A DNA stretch of 32,322 bases from contig JANLIJ010000003.1 of the NCBI GenBank assembly GCA_024653575.1, positions 1 through 32,322 of the forward strand, in the 5' to 3' direction. A program made the position numbers and the translations under genes. Within the stretch, counting starts at the first letter, position 1. Each line of letters starts with the position of its first letter. The notes beneath the pieces are model-generated. The model saw nothing but the letters and a program-made list of their open reading frames with translations. It did not search any database and was not told the origin of the DNA. Below are positions 16,525 to 25,072 of this stretch, in pieces. This DNA comes from Candidatus Kaiserbacteria bacterium. Its GTDB lineage: Bacteria > Patescibacteriota > Minisyncoccia > Phycocordibacterales > UBA918.

Positions 16525-17796
16525 ATGATAGGGCTTATGGATTGCAACAATTTCTTTGTCTCGTGTGAACGCCTCTTTCGTCCTGATCTTCGAAATAGGC
16601 CTGTTGCAGTTCTCTCATCAAATGACGGCTGTATTGTGGCCCGTAGTCAGGAGGTGAAGGATTTGGGTATCTCCATGGGAGTGCCGTATTTTCAGGTACA
16701 AGATATTTGTAAGAAAAACGATATTGTCTTATTTTCTTCAAATTTTCAGTTGTATAGAGATATTTCAAAGCGTGTCATGTGCGCGCTCAGCGATGAATTT
16801 GATCATTGTGAAGTCTATTCGGTTGACGAGGCATTCTTTGATCTTAAGGAGGATTCTGTCTTAAAATTAGAGGAAGTACGAAGGAGAATCATACAAAAGA
16901 CCGGTATTCCTGTCTCTATTGGTATTGCTCCAACAAAAACGCTTGCAAAAGTAGCAAACAATATTGCAAAGAAAAATGGTCGACTTACGATGTCGACCAT
17001 GGGGGTGGATGGTGAGGGGGTGTGTGTGTTGGAGATGGATGAATGGCGAACGGTGGCAAAAAACATGTCCTGTGGGAGTATTTGGGGGATTGGGAGGCAA
17101 ACATCGGCCGTACTCACTCAAAATGGTATCAATACTATTTCAGAGTTTTTGGCGCTTGATAGGTCGTATGTACGGCGTTTGCTTGGTGTTGTGGGTGAAC
17201 GAGTCCATATGGAGCTTCAGGGTGTTTCGGTATACGCACTCGGTGAATTGTCTGATATTGAGCAAGAGAGCTATACAAGTACGCGTTCATTTCATTCTAC
17301 AATTCAAGACAAGGGAATTCTCATGAGTGCACTCGCACACCACGTGTCTGAGGTGGCGGAGAAACTGCGTAATGACGGTTGTGTTGGATCGAGATTAACT
17401 ATTATTGCAAAGGGAAGTCGATTTGGTGATTTTTCACATCGAGATGGCACTATGAGCACACCGCTTATCATTCCGACGAATGATACCTTTGTACTCATGA
17501 AGGAAGTGGGGCACCTTCTTGACACTCTCTACGATGCGACAGTGCCCTATAAAAAAGCAGGTGTTGTCATAAGTGGTATTGAACCACAGGCAATGGCAGA
17601 GAACTCACTCTTTACAGAAGACACAAGAACACAATCATTAAGTTTTTTAGAGGATGAAATCAACAAGAAATTCGGCAGAGGGGTACTGCGCCACGGGGCG
17701 ACACTCGGTGAAAAAAAATGGCAAGAGCGTAAAGAACGCAAGTCGCCAAACTATACGACAAGCTGGCAAGAAATGGCCGTTGTTAAGGCCAAATAA
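16525..17796 (+). CDS. umuC: UmuC-like Y-family DNA polymerase (translesion)
   Basis: MIGLMDCNNFFVSCERLFRPDLRNRPVAVLSSNDGCIVARSQEVKDLGI, VYSVDEAFFDL, GIAPTKTLAKVANNIAKKN, SIWGIGRQ. Confidence 0.95.
   Translation: MIGLMDCNNFFVSCERLFRPDLRNRPVAVLSSNDGCIVARSQEVKDLGISMGVPYFQVQDICKKNDIVLFSSNFQLYRDISKRVMCALSDEFDHCEVYSVDEAFFDLKEDSVLKLEEVRRRIIQKTGIPVSIGIAPTKTLAKVANNIAKKNGRLTMSTMGVDGEGVCVLEMDEWRTVAKNMSCGSIWGIGRQTSAVLTQNGINTISEFLALDRSYVRRLLGVVGERVHMELQGVSVYALGELSDIEQESYTSTRSFHSTIQDKGILMSALAHHVSEVAEKLRNDGCVGSRLTIIAKGSRFGDFSHRDGTMSTPLIIPTNDTFVLMKEVGHLLDTLYDATVPYKKAGVVISGIEPQAMAENSLFTEDTRTQSLSFLEDEINKKFGRGVLRHGATLGEKKWQERKERKSPNYTTSWQEMAVVKAK
16976..17000 (+). repeat. 25-bp palindromic REP-like repeat, copy 5, inside umuC (encodes GRLTMSTM in frame)
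   Basis: Identical 25-mer; GGT codon at 16978 is in the umuC frame. Confidence 0.95.
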
Positions 17797-18081
17797 GAGA
17801 CGTCTTTTACATGTCGATTATGATTTAAGGGACGTGCCGGTGTCGCTCTAGTTAATAAGGGTGAGTTATCAACAGCACTTTATCCTACAGTCATTAAAGA
17901 CGTTATATACTATATAAGGTCGAGCGAGGGTAAAAAGTCACTGATATGACTTTAAGTAAAACGGCTGTATCATTTTTTGGTACGACTTAAAGAAATATCT
18001 CTCCACAGACTTTCCTCAATCGAAACGGTAGTGTAGTCGTACACTATCCGAAGTTATTTACAATTTTAATAACAAAAGTAC

Positions 18082-19251
18082 ATGTACGTTTCTAAACGAC
18101 AAGTTACTATGCAAGGCGGGATCGCGACCCTAGTTGCAATAGCGCTTGTACTCTGGGCAGTTGGTGCACACATGTTCACAACAGTTGAGGCAGCAAACCT
18201 CACCTATGTGAAAGACACCCTCTCAGACTCGGACACTGGATCTGCGTCTAACCACACGATTCAGTTTCTTTCACCCACAGGAGTAACTAGTGGACAAACG
18301 ATAGTCGTTAGCTTCCCTGCAGGATTTGCAATGAATGCTTTCGACTTTGCAGATGTCGACCTTACAGAAGGAGTAACAGACCAGGATTTGGTTGGAGCTG
18401 CTCCAACTGCATCGCAGTGGTCAGCTGTTGTTTCAGGTCAAGATTTGACGTTTACTAGTGGCGGAGCATCTGCTGATATTGCTGCAAATGCAACCGTAAC
18501 TATTAAAGTTGGAACAAACGCAACATTTGGCGGAGTTGGTAACACTCAGGTTACAAATCCAGCAGGTGTTCAATCATATGAATTTACCATTACTGCTGGA
18601 GTAGCTGATAGTGGGCAAACTCGAGTTGCAATTGTTGATAACGTTCTCGTTACCGCGAACGTCGATACAACACTCACCTTTACAGTCAGTGGAGTTAATC
18701 CTCTACAGACAGTTAATGGTAGTCCAACAACAACAGCGGCAACTTCAACAAGCACATCACTACCATTTGGGACACTTGCATCAAACGTTTCAAAAACGCT
18801 TGCTCAAGACCTCACAGTAGCGACAAACGCAATACACGGGTATGTGGTCACGGTTGAACAGGATGCAAACTTGCTCTCGTCAACAGGTGCTGATATTGAC
18901 GGATTCACAGACGGTACCTACGTTGACGCACCAACAGCATGGGTTGCACCAACTAATAATATTGCACTTGAAAACACATGGGGTCACTGGGGTCTCACGA
19001 CCACGGATGGTGATCTTAAGGGCGCGGGGAACGATTTTTCCTCCGCAAATACATGGGTAGCAGCAAGTACGACGCCGAGAGCTGTTATGGCTCACGACGG
19101 TCCATCTGACGGAACTACCGGCACTGCCGATTCGACAGGTGATGATGTCGGCGCAACTAGAGTAGGTTATCAGGCTCAAATCACTGCATTGCAGGAAGCT
19201 GGTGACGACTACAGCACTACGCTCACATACATTGCAACACCAACTTTCTAA
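18082..19251 (+). CDS. Secreted surface (S-layer-like) protein
   Basis: 389 aa, N-terminal TM/signal, beta-rich Thr/Ala/Gly composition, own terminator. Confidence 0.75.
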   Translation: MYVSKRQVTMQGGIATLVAIALVLWAVGAHMFTTVEAANLTYVKDTLSDSDTGSASNHTIQFLSPTGVTSGQTIVVSFPAGFAMNAFDFADVDLTEGVTDQDLVGAAPTASQWSAVVSGQDLTFTSGGASADIAANATVTIKVGTNATFGGVGNTQVTNPAGVQSYEFTITAGVADSGQTRVAIVDNVLVTANVDTTLTFTVSGVNPLQTVNGSPTTTAATSTSTSLPFGTLASNVSKTLAQDLTVATNAIHGYVVTVEQDANLLSSTGADIDGFTDGTYVDAPTAWVAPTNNIALENTWGHWGLTTTDGDLKGAGNDFSSANTWVAASTTPRAVMAHDGPSDGTTGTADSTGDDVGATRVGYQAQITALQEAGDDYSTTLTYIATPTF

Positions 19252-19271
19252 ATCTAATAATCCAGATTTAC

Positions 19272-19300
19272 AAAAAACTCCGCAAGGAGTTTTTTGTTTT
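19272..19300 (+). terminator. Rho-independent terminator
   Basis: AAAAAACTCC-GCAA-GGAGTTTTTT followed by GTTTT. Confidence 0.9.
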
Positions 19301-19393
19301 TAGGGATCAATCATACCAAAGTGCTGATTTCAGCATTTATGTACAGCCAGTTCGTATGTATGTTCAAATGGTGATGCTATAATCGTACGTAAT

Positions 19394-20464
19394 ATGATTT
19401 CTGTCAGATTTTCAGTTGCAACGTTGTGCGCAGTTGCATGTTTATTTATTTTGGGTATACAGACAACGCACGCACAGGATTCAGCGGGGATTACACTCAT
19501 TCCTGCGACAATTGAAGAGGCTGCAGACCCTGGAAGCTCACTGACACAGACGCTAAAGGTGACAAACGAGAGTGATGTCGATAAGGAGTATTTTCTCTAC
19601 ACAAAGAATATCAGAGGTGTGAATGCCGGAGGGGCTCCACTCTTTGCAGAAGAGGGTTCTGAGGAAACTGGATTTGAATTGACTGATTGGCTTACCATTC
19701 AAACTGAGCCACTCAAAGTCCCAGCTTTTTCAACCGTCGAATTGCCCATTACAATCAATGTGCCCGGGGATGCAACACCAGGGAGCCACTTTGGTGGTGT
19801 CTTTGTGTCAGTTGAGCCACCGAAGCTTCGCGAGATTGGTGCTGGAGTTGGGTATGAGGTTGCATCAATCATCAGCATCAGAATCAGTGGTGACATCATT
19901 GATACCGCACGCGTGAGATCATTCTCAACCGATAAATTACTCTATGGAACAAAGGATGTTGGGTTTACTGCAAGAATTGAAAACCAAGGAAATATCCTCA
20001 TCCGTCCTCGAGGTCCACTTACCGTAACGAGCGTCTTCGGTGGAAAGCCAGAAGTGATGACCGTGAATGAAAATCTCGCTGGCGTCTTCCCGGGTACTGC
20101 ACGGGATATTAATTTTACATGGTCGTCAGAAGGATTTGGCTTTGGGAAATATGAAGCGGTCCTCGCGCTTGCGTATGATGGGAAGGAGGGACAGAAGACT
20201 ATAGATGCAACAGTCATTTTTTGGGTATTCCCAATAAAGGTTATGGTGGGAATACTCTTCGCAATCGTTGTGGTGGTACTCCTTGGGTATGTCCTCACAC
20301 GCTACTATATCAATCAGGCCATTATGCGTTCTGCCGGTGGACATAGAATAGTTCCCACTCGATATCGACGTCAGGTTGGCATCTCACGCTTTGCGTTTAT
20401 CTCGACTGCAATTCTCGCAACAATCATCCTTTTCTTGCTTGTCGTCCTCATATTCTCAGCATAG
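19394..20464 (+). CDS. Membrane-anchored Ig-like surface protein (DUF916-like architecture)
   Basis: Signal peptide; ITLIPATIEEAADPGSSLTQTLKVTNESDVDKEYFLY and GDATPGSHFGGVFV; two C-terminal TM segments. Confidence 0.7.
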   Translation: MISVRFSVATLCAVACLFILGIQTTHAQDSAGITLIPATIEEAADPGSSLTQTLKVTNESDVDKEYFLYTKNIRGVNAGGAPLFAEEGSEETGFELTDWLTIQTEPLKVPAFSTVELPITINVPGDATPGSHFGGVFVSVEPPKLREIGAGVGYEVASIISIRISGDIIDTARVRSFSTDKLLYGTKDVGFTARIENQGNILIRPRGPLTVTSVFGGKPEVMTVNENLAGVFPGTARDINFTWSSEGFGFGKYEAVLALAYDGKEGQKTIDATVIFWVFPIKVMVGILFAIVVVVLLGYVLTRYYINQAIMRSAGGHRIVPTRYRRQVGISRFAFISTAILATIILFLLVVLIFSA

Positions 20465-20491
20465 CTGTGATACACTTACATACATAAATAT

Positions 20492-20902
20492 ATGCAGGCA
20501 GTTGGATATTCTAGTTTTCTAAGGATTTCAGCACTTGTGACAGCACTGGTGCTTGTGTTTGATAGCGGTATTCTCATGCCGGTTACGAGTCAACTCTCCG
20601 ATACAACTATTCTCTACGTGGCAAGCATTGGTGTTGGTGCTTCAGCGTCAGTGCCAGAGAGTGAAATCAATGCATTGTCTGCACAAATTGCAGAAAGACA
20701 GAGGGTGCTTGATGCAAAGGAGGCAGAACTCAATGAGCGAGAGATTGCAACGCGTTCATTCAGCGTGTCAGGTACAACAGAGAATCTGTCGACCTATGTA
20801 CTCAGTACAATCCTCTTCATTTTAACCGTTCTGATCGTTCTCAACTACGCAATGGATTGGGCACGGGTAAGGTCATATCGTTATGAAAGACAGGTTGGTT
20901 AA
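20492..20902 (+). CDS. Small membrane protein with coiled coil
   Basis: Two hydrophobic segments flanking SEINALSAQIAERQRVLDAKEAELNERE; overlaps next gene start. Confidence 0.65.
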   Translation: MQAVGYSSFLRISALVTALVLVFDSGILMPVTSQLSDTTILYVASIGVGASASVPESEINALSAQIAERQRVLDAKEAELNEREIATRSFSVSGTTENLSTYVLSTILFILTVLIVLNYAMDWARVRSYRYERQVG

Positions 20903-21680
20903 AGGAATATTGACTGTTGTCGGCGCCGTTGCATTTTCAACGCTCGGTATTTATGCTTCAGATTCGCTCCAAGGCATAGGCCAGCTTGCGGGTGTTGGTG
21001 GTACAAGTACCTGTGCAGAAGGAACGGTGGCAACTGTTGTCGCTGGAAAAGCACTCTGTGTTGATATGTATGAGGCTAGCCCTTCTGATGACTGTCCGTA
21101 TCACACGCTCTCAAACACTGTACAGAGTGAAGAAAATGCAAGTACTAAGAATTGCTTTGGAGTTTCTGTGGAAGAAAAAGTACCATGGAATTTCATATCA
21201 TTACCACAAGCACAGAGAATGTGCGCGAGTGCAGGGAAACGTCTTCCGACTAGTGAAGAGTGGTATTACATTGCGCTGGGAACCGATGCTGACTCGTGCA
21301 CTATCGAGGGAGACCGTGTCATGAATACGGGGAATCGCGATTGTGTATCGAGTGTCGGTGTATACGATGCTGTGGGGAACGTGTGGGAGTGGGTAAATGA
21401 GGAAGTCCAGGGCAATACATTCAACAATCGTAAGCTTCCTGAGGAGGGGTATGTTACCTCCGTAGATACCCAGGGAATTGCACTTACTACAGGAGCCGAT
21501 GCCGATAGTTTATATGGAAAAGATTACATGTGGTCGAAGACGGAGGGAGTGTTTGGCATGATTCGAGGAGGATTTTATGGGAGTAAACAGGATGCAGGGC
21601 TTTATTCAGTGAACGCATCAGTGCAGACTGGGTTTGCAACTCAAGGGGTCGGGTTTAGGTGTGTAAAAGATTTGTTCTAG
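20883..21680 (+). CDS. SUMF1/FGE-sulfatase-fold secreted protein, paralog 1
   Basis: GKRLPTSEEWYYIAL, VGVYDAVGNVWEWVNE, GMIRGGFYGSKQDAGLY...VGFRCV. Confidence 0.85.
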   Translation: MKDRLVKGILTVVGAVAFSTLGIYASDSLQGIGQLAGVGGTSTCAEGTVATVVAGKALCVDMYEASPSDDCPYHTLSNTVQSEENASTKNCFGVSVEEKVPWNFISLPQAQRMCASAGKRLPTSEEWYYIALGTDADSCTIEGDRVMNTGNRDCVSSVGVYDAVGNVWEWVNEEVQGNTFNNRKLPEEGYVTSVDTQGIALTTGADADSLYGKDYMWSKTEGVFGMIRGGFYGSKQDAGLYSVNASVQTGFATQGVGFRCVKDLF

Positions 21681-21709
21681 ATTTGTACATCTCACGTATA
21701 CTGTAGAGT

Positions 21710-22513
21710 ATGAAATGGGGTAAGGGAATCCTTGTCGTTTTGGGTGCGCTTGTTATAACGGCGCTCGGTATTGATGCGGCTGATACGCTCAACGGCTCGA
21801 AGGGAACGCTTCTTTCTCAGGTTATTTCAAGTGGTAATAGCGTCTGTCCCTCGGGTATGGTTGAGGTCAAAAACATGCCCACAATCAGCTGTGTTGATGC
21901 ATATGAGGCTTCGGCTGGTAAGAAATGTGGAGCGCAAGACCCGGGGCAGGTGATGGCAACACAACAAAACATCGAAAGTAGAGAATGTGTTGCTGAGTCG
22001 AAGGTGGGGGCTCTGCCATGGAGATTTGTGACCCGTGATCAGGCAATGCAGTTGTGTGCGCGGGATGGAAAGCGTTTGCCAACAAGTGCGGAGTGGTATG
22101 CACTCGGACTCGGTATGGCAAATGTTGAAAATTCCTGCAATGTCTCGTCGAAAGTGATTGGTAAAACAGGAAATAGTGCTGAATGCAACTCTCCGGACGG
22201 GGTGTATGACCTGGTTGGTAATGTATGGGAGTGGGTAAGTGATGATGTCATTGACGGTAACTATAATGGTCAAGAGATGCCCGATACAGGGTATGTGTCA
22301 CAGGTTGATTCATCGGGAATGGCAGTTCTTGTAAGCGGAGAGGCACAGGAGCTCTTCGGCAAAGATTATTTTTGGTCACGAAAAGATGGTGCGTATGGAG
22401 TCATCCGGGGTGGATACTACGACAGTGGAACTGACGGTGGACTCTATACCGTGCATGCTGATACTCCCCCTACAACCTCGGGAACGGGTATAGGCTTCAG
22501 GTGTGTAAGATAA
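21710..22513 (+). CDS. SUMF1/FGE-sulfatase-fold secreted protein, paralog 2
   Basis: GKRLPTSAEWYALGL, DGVYDLVGNVWEWVSDD, GVIRGGYYDSGTDGGLY...IGFRCVR; same N-terminal anchor type as paralog 1. Confidence 0.85.
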   Translation: MKWGKGILVVLGALVITALGIDAADTLNGSKGTLLSQVISSGNSVCPSGMVEVKNMPTISCVDAYEASAGKKCGAQDPGQVMATQQNIESRECVAESKVGALPWRFVTRDQAMQLCARDGKRLPTSAEWYALGLGMANVENSCNVSSKVIGKTGNSAECNSPDGVYDLVGNVWEWVSDDVIDGNYNGQEMPDTGYVSQVDSSGMAVLVSGEAQELFGKDYFWSRKDGAYGVIRGGYYDSGTDGGLYTVHADTPPTTSGTGIGFRCVR

Positions 22514-22590
22514 ATGAAGAGAGAATCACCCCCTTTCTCATGTGCTCTGTACACAGACCCTGCTCTAAATAAGAAAGAATTTGTTTCGCT

Positions 22591-24480
22591 GTGCTGTACA
22601 ATAGATATATAGCCATGCAAAAGCAGGGAATTTTTAGGTATCAATGTTTCAAGTACCTTTTTGGTATTGTGTTTGCTTTAGCGGTGCTTGGCCTTTGTGG
22701 CACCGCTTCTGCTGCGACAATCACAAGCTACAGTGATAGATTGTCCAATTCGGCGCCTGTCGAAAGTTCAAATCATACAATCAATTTTACAACGACGGTT
22801 GCTATCCCAGCGGGAGGTTATATTCGTTATGTCCCCGACCCTGGTGATTTTGAAATACCTGCGTCGGTTAACTTCGATATCGACAACGTTGCGCTCTATG
22901 TAGCAACTTCTTCTGGTTACTCTCTCCGCACCGCAACAGCAACGGTCTCTGCCGTAGATGATGGTGTTTCAATCACTACCGGCACTTCAGGAAATATTGA
23001 AATCACACTGAACAGTACAGAAGGTGTACCCGCGGGTGCAAATCTGCGACTTCTCATTGGCTCTCACACACCAAATGCAACAACGACAGATATTGGCATT
23101 ACAAACCCAAATTCTGCGGGGACATTTGATTATGTTATTCGCGCAGGGGATATCACAACCAGTTCTCAGGTCCGAGGCAGGTATGCAATCGTGGACAAGG
23201 TTCATATTGATGATGTTGACACAAGGGAAACGGACGCACCTGTTCGATTCAACGGCGCACCATCGGGAACTATCTCAGGAACGACACTCTCCGTTGAGTT
23301 TTCACTCGAAACTGACGAGTTTGCAAAATGTAGGTATAGCACTGCATCTGGAACACCGTATTTCTCTATGGGAACAGAGTTCTCTACCTCATTTGTGACC
23401 GTACATTCAAAAGTTATTTCAGTTGCAACAAATACAGCCTACGTATTTTATATCCGTTGTATTGATGATGAAGGAAATGAGAACACCGATGACTATGAAA
23501 TATCATTCACGGTGCCCGAATATCCAGAAGGTACACCTGGTGGTACTGGTCAAACGGGAAGTGGCGGAGCCGGAGGCGGTACCGGTTCAGGGAGCGCAGG
23601 AGATGGAAGTGGAACATCCTCAGGAGGGGGAAGTGGAGGGGGCTCTACTTCAGGTACAGGCAGTGGAGGGGGAGGGGGAGGGGGTTCTGGGGCAAGTAGT
23701 GGAGGAAGCGGGGGTGGTGGAGGTTTCGAGGGCTCAAACAAGCCATATCAGAGTGGCGACGGGCTGGTTATTATTACGGGTTATGCTTTTCCGAGAAGCA
23801 CCATCACCATTCTTGTAGACGGAACGATAGCAGATACTGTAACGAGTGGTGCAAATGGTCAGTTTGAAATTTCACTCGACGACATTGCGCGAGGCGCGTA
23901 TACCTTCGGTGTCTATGGCACTGATAAGAGCGGAGTTAAGTCGAGTACCTACTCGACAACATTTACAGTTACAGGGGCGCGTGGCTCGACACTCTCAAAC
24001 ATTAACGTGATGCCTTCAATCAAGGTGTCACCAAATCCTGTAGACCCCAACAGCACGCTTGTCGTGAGTGGGTACTCGATACCTGATGCTACAGTAACGA
24101 TTGAAAATCAGAATGATAAAACAAGTGCATCGCTCAAAACATTTACTGCGCTCTCTGATGGTAATGGTTTTTGGACCACCAACATAAGTACCGATGGATT
24201 TAAGACAGGAACATATAAAGTGAGGGCGAAAGCGAAACAAGATACGGGAGTCTCAACAAACTTCTCTGGGTACACACTCTATGGAGTTGGCGAAGCTGCA
24301 AAAACTGGCGGTAGCTCTGACTTAAATCGTGATGGGAAGGTAAATCTTATTGACTTCTCCATCCTGCTCTTCTGGTGGAATAGTAATGGAGGAAATTCAA
24401 ATCCGTCGGCGGATATTAATGGCGATGGACGCGTTAGTCTCACTGATTTCTCTATCATGATCTTCAATTGGACCGGGTGA
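22591..24480 (+). CDS. Secreted protein with Gly-rich linker, Ig-like domains and C-terminal dockerin-like module (start may be 22615)
   Basis: Signal peptide; poly-Gly/Ser linker; SDLNRDGKVNLIDFSILLFWWN...SADINGDGRVSLTDFSIMIFNW is a duplicated dockerin type Ca-binding loop. Confidence 0.85.
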   Translation: MLYNRYIAMQKQGIFRYQCFKYLFGIVFALAVLGLCGTASAATITSYSDRLSNSAPVESSNHTINFTTTVAIPAGGYIRYVPDPGDFEIPASVNFDIDNVALYVATSSGYSLRTATATVSAVDDGVSITTGTSGNIEITLNSTEGVPAGANLRLLIGSHTPNATTTDIGITNPNSAGTFDYVIRAGDITTSSQVRGRYAIVDKVHIDDVDTRETDAPVRFNGAPSGTISGTTLSVEFSLETDEFAKCRYSTASGTPYFSMGTEFSTSFVTVHSKVISVATNTAYVFYIRCIDDEGNENTDDYEISFTVPEYPEGTPGGTGQTGSGGAGGGTGSGSAGDGSGTSSGGGSGGGSTSGTGSGGGGGGGSGASSGGSGGGGGFEGSNKPYQSGDGLVIITGYAFPRSTITILVDGTIADTVTSGANGQFEISLDDIARGAYTFGVYGTDKSGVKSSTYSTTFTVTGARGSTLSNINVMPSIKVSPNPVDPNSTLVVSGYSIPDATVTIENQNDKTSASLKTFTALSDGNGFWTTNISTDGFKTGTYKVRAKAKQDTGVSTNFSGYTLYGVGEAAKTGGSSDLNRDGKVNLIDFSILLFWWNSNGGNSNPSADINGDGRVSLTDFSIMIFNWTG

Positions 24481-24489
24481 GTTAGCTAC

Positions 24490-24532
24490 TAGCTATTAGT
24501 CGTTAGTTAACAACTAATAGCTAACGACTAAT
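24490..24532. repeat. Overlapping alternative inverted repeats
   Basis: ATTAGTCGTTAG/CTAACGACTAAT (24495-24506/24521-24532), TAGCTATTAG/CTAATAGCTA (24490-24499/24514-24523) and TTAGTT-AAC-AACTAA (24503-24517). Confidence 0.8.
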
Positions 24533-24596
24533 GACTAATATAATTTGTGTATAAGTGTTGCAAAAAAAACTTTGTGATACCGTATAATACTTAGGT

Positions 24597-25061
24597 ATGT
24601 CCTTTTTGCAGAGACTAAAAGGAAGAGGTGTTCGTACGGAACAACGGCTACAATCGAGCGAGGAAGAGACTGCGCTTGATAAGATTGTACAGCTTGATGT
24701 GGATGTGTTTCAAACGACCGACCTTATTATCGTGTACGCACAAGCTGCGGGCGCGGAACTTTCTGATATTCATGTATCCATTGAAGGTGATGCCGACGTC
24801 GTTCTCATTGAAGGAAAGAGACTTAGGCCAGTGCATCTTGCATTTGCAAAAGTAAAACCAGAGGGGGCATTCTTTACCGAAGAGTGTGTCTGGGGTGATT
24901 TCTATAGACGTATTATTTTGCCCGAGAGTGTCGACATTGCCCACGCAGAAGCAAAGGTGAAGAATGGCGTCCTTGTGCTCGTCCTCCCGCTTCTGCGACC
25001 TGAAGAAAAAGAAAAAGTAAGACTTAAAATTAACCGGGTGAAGGGGAAACCGACCCGGTAA
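24597..25061 (+). CDS. Hsp20/alpha-crystallin family small heat shock protein
   Basis: VFQTTDLIIVYAQAAGAELSDIHVSIEGDADVVLIEGKR...FYRRIILPESVDIAHAEAKVKNGVLVLVLP. Confidence 0.9.
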   Translation: MSFLQRLKGRGVRTEQRLQSSEEETALDKIVQLDVDVFQTTDLIIVYAQAAGAELSDIHVSIEGDADVVLIEGKRLRPVHLAFAKVKPEGAFFTEECVWGDFYRRIILPESVDIAHAEAKVKNGVLVLVLPLLRPEEKEKVRLKINRVKGKPTR

Positions 25062-25072
25062 AGACACAGCTT

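Noticed and set aside
15657-17000. CRISPR array from the repeated 25-mer
   Set aside because: Spacing is irregular (38 to about 510 bp), one copy is inverted, copies lie in genes, and there are no cas genes.
18352-18361. Sixth copy of the palindrome (GATGTCGACC)
   Set aside because: Only a 10-bp half match inside the surface-protein ORF; the other arm is missing, so likely chance.
20883-22513. Complete diversity-generating retroelement
   Set aside because: Only the target-like fold is present; no reverse transcriptase ORF and no template repeat recognised in the window.
23550-23741. Pro-rich minus-strand ORF (63 aa)
   Set aside because: Antisense of the Gly-rich linker in the dockerin protein.
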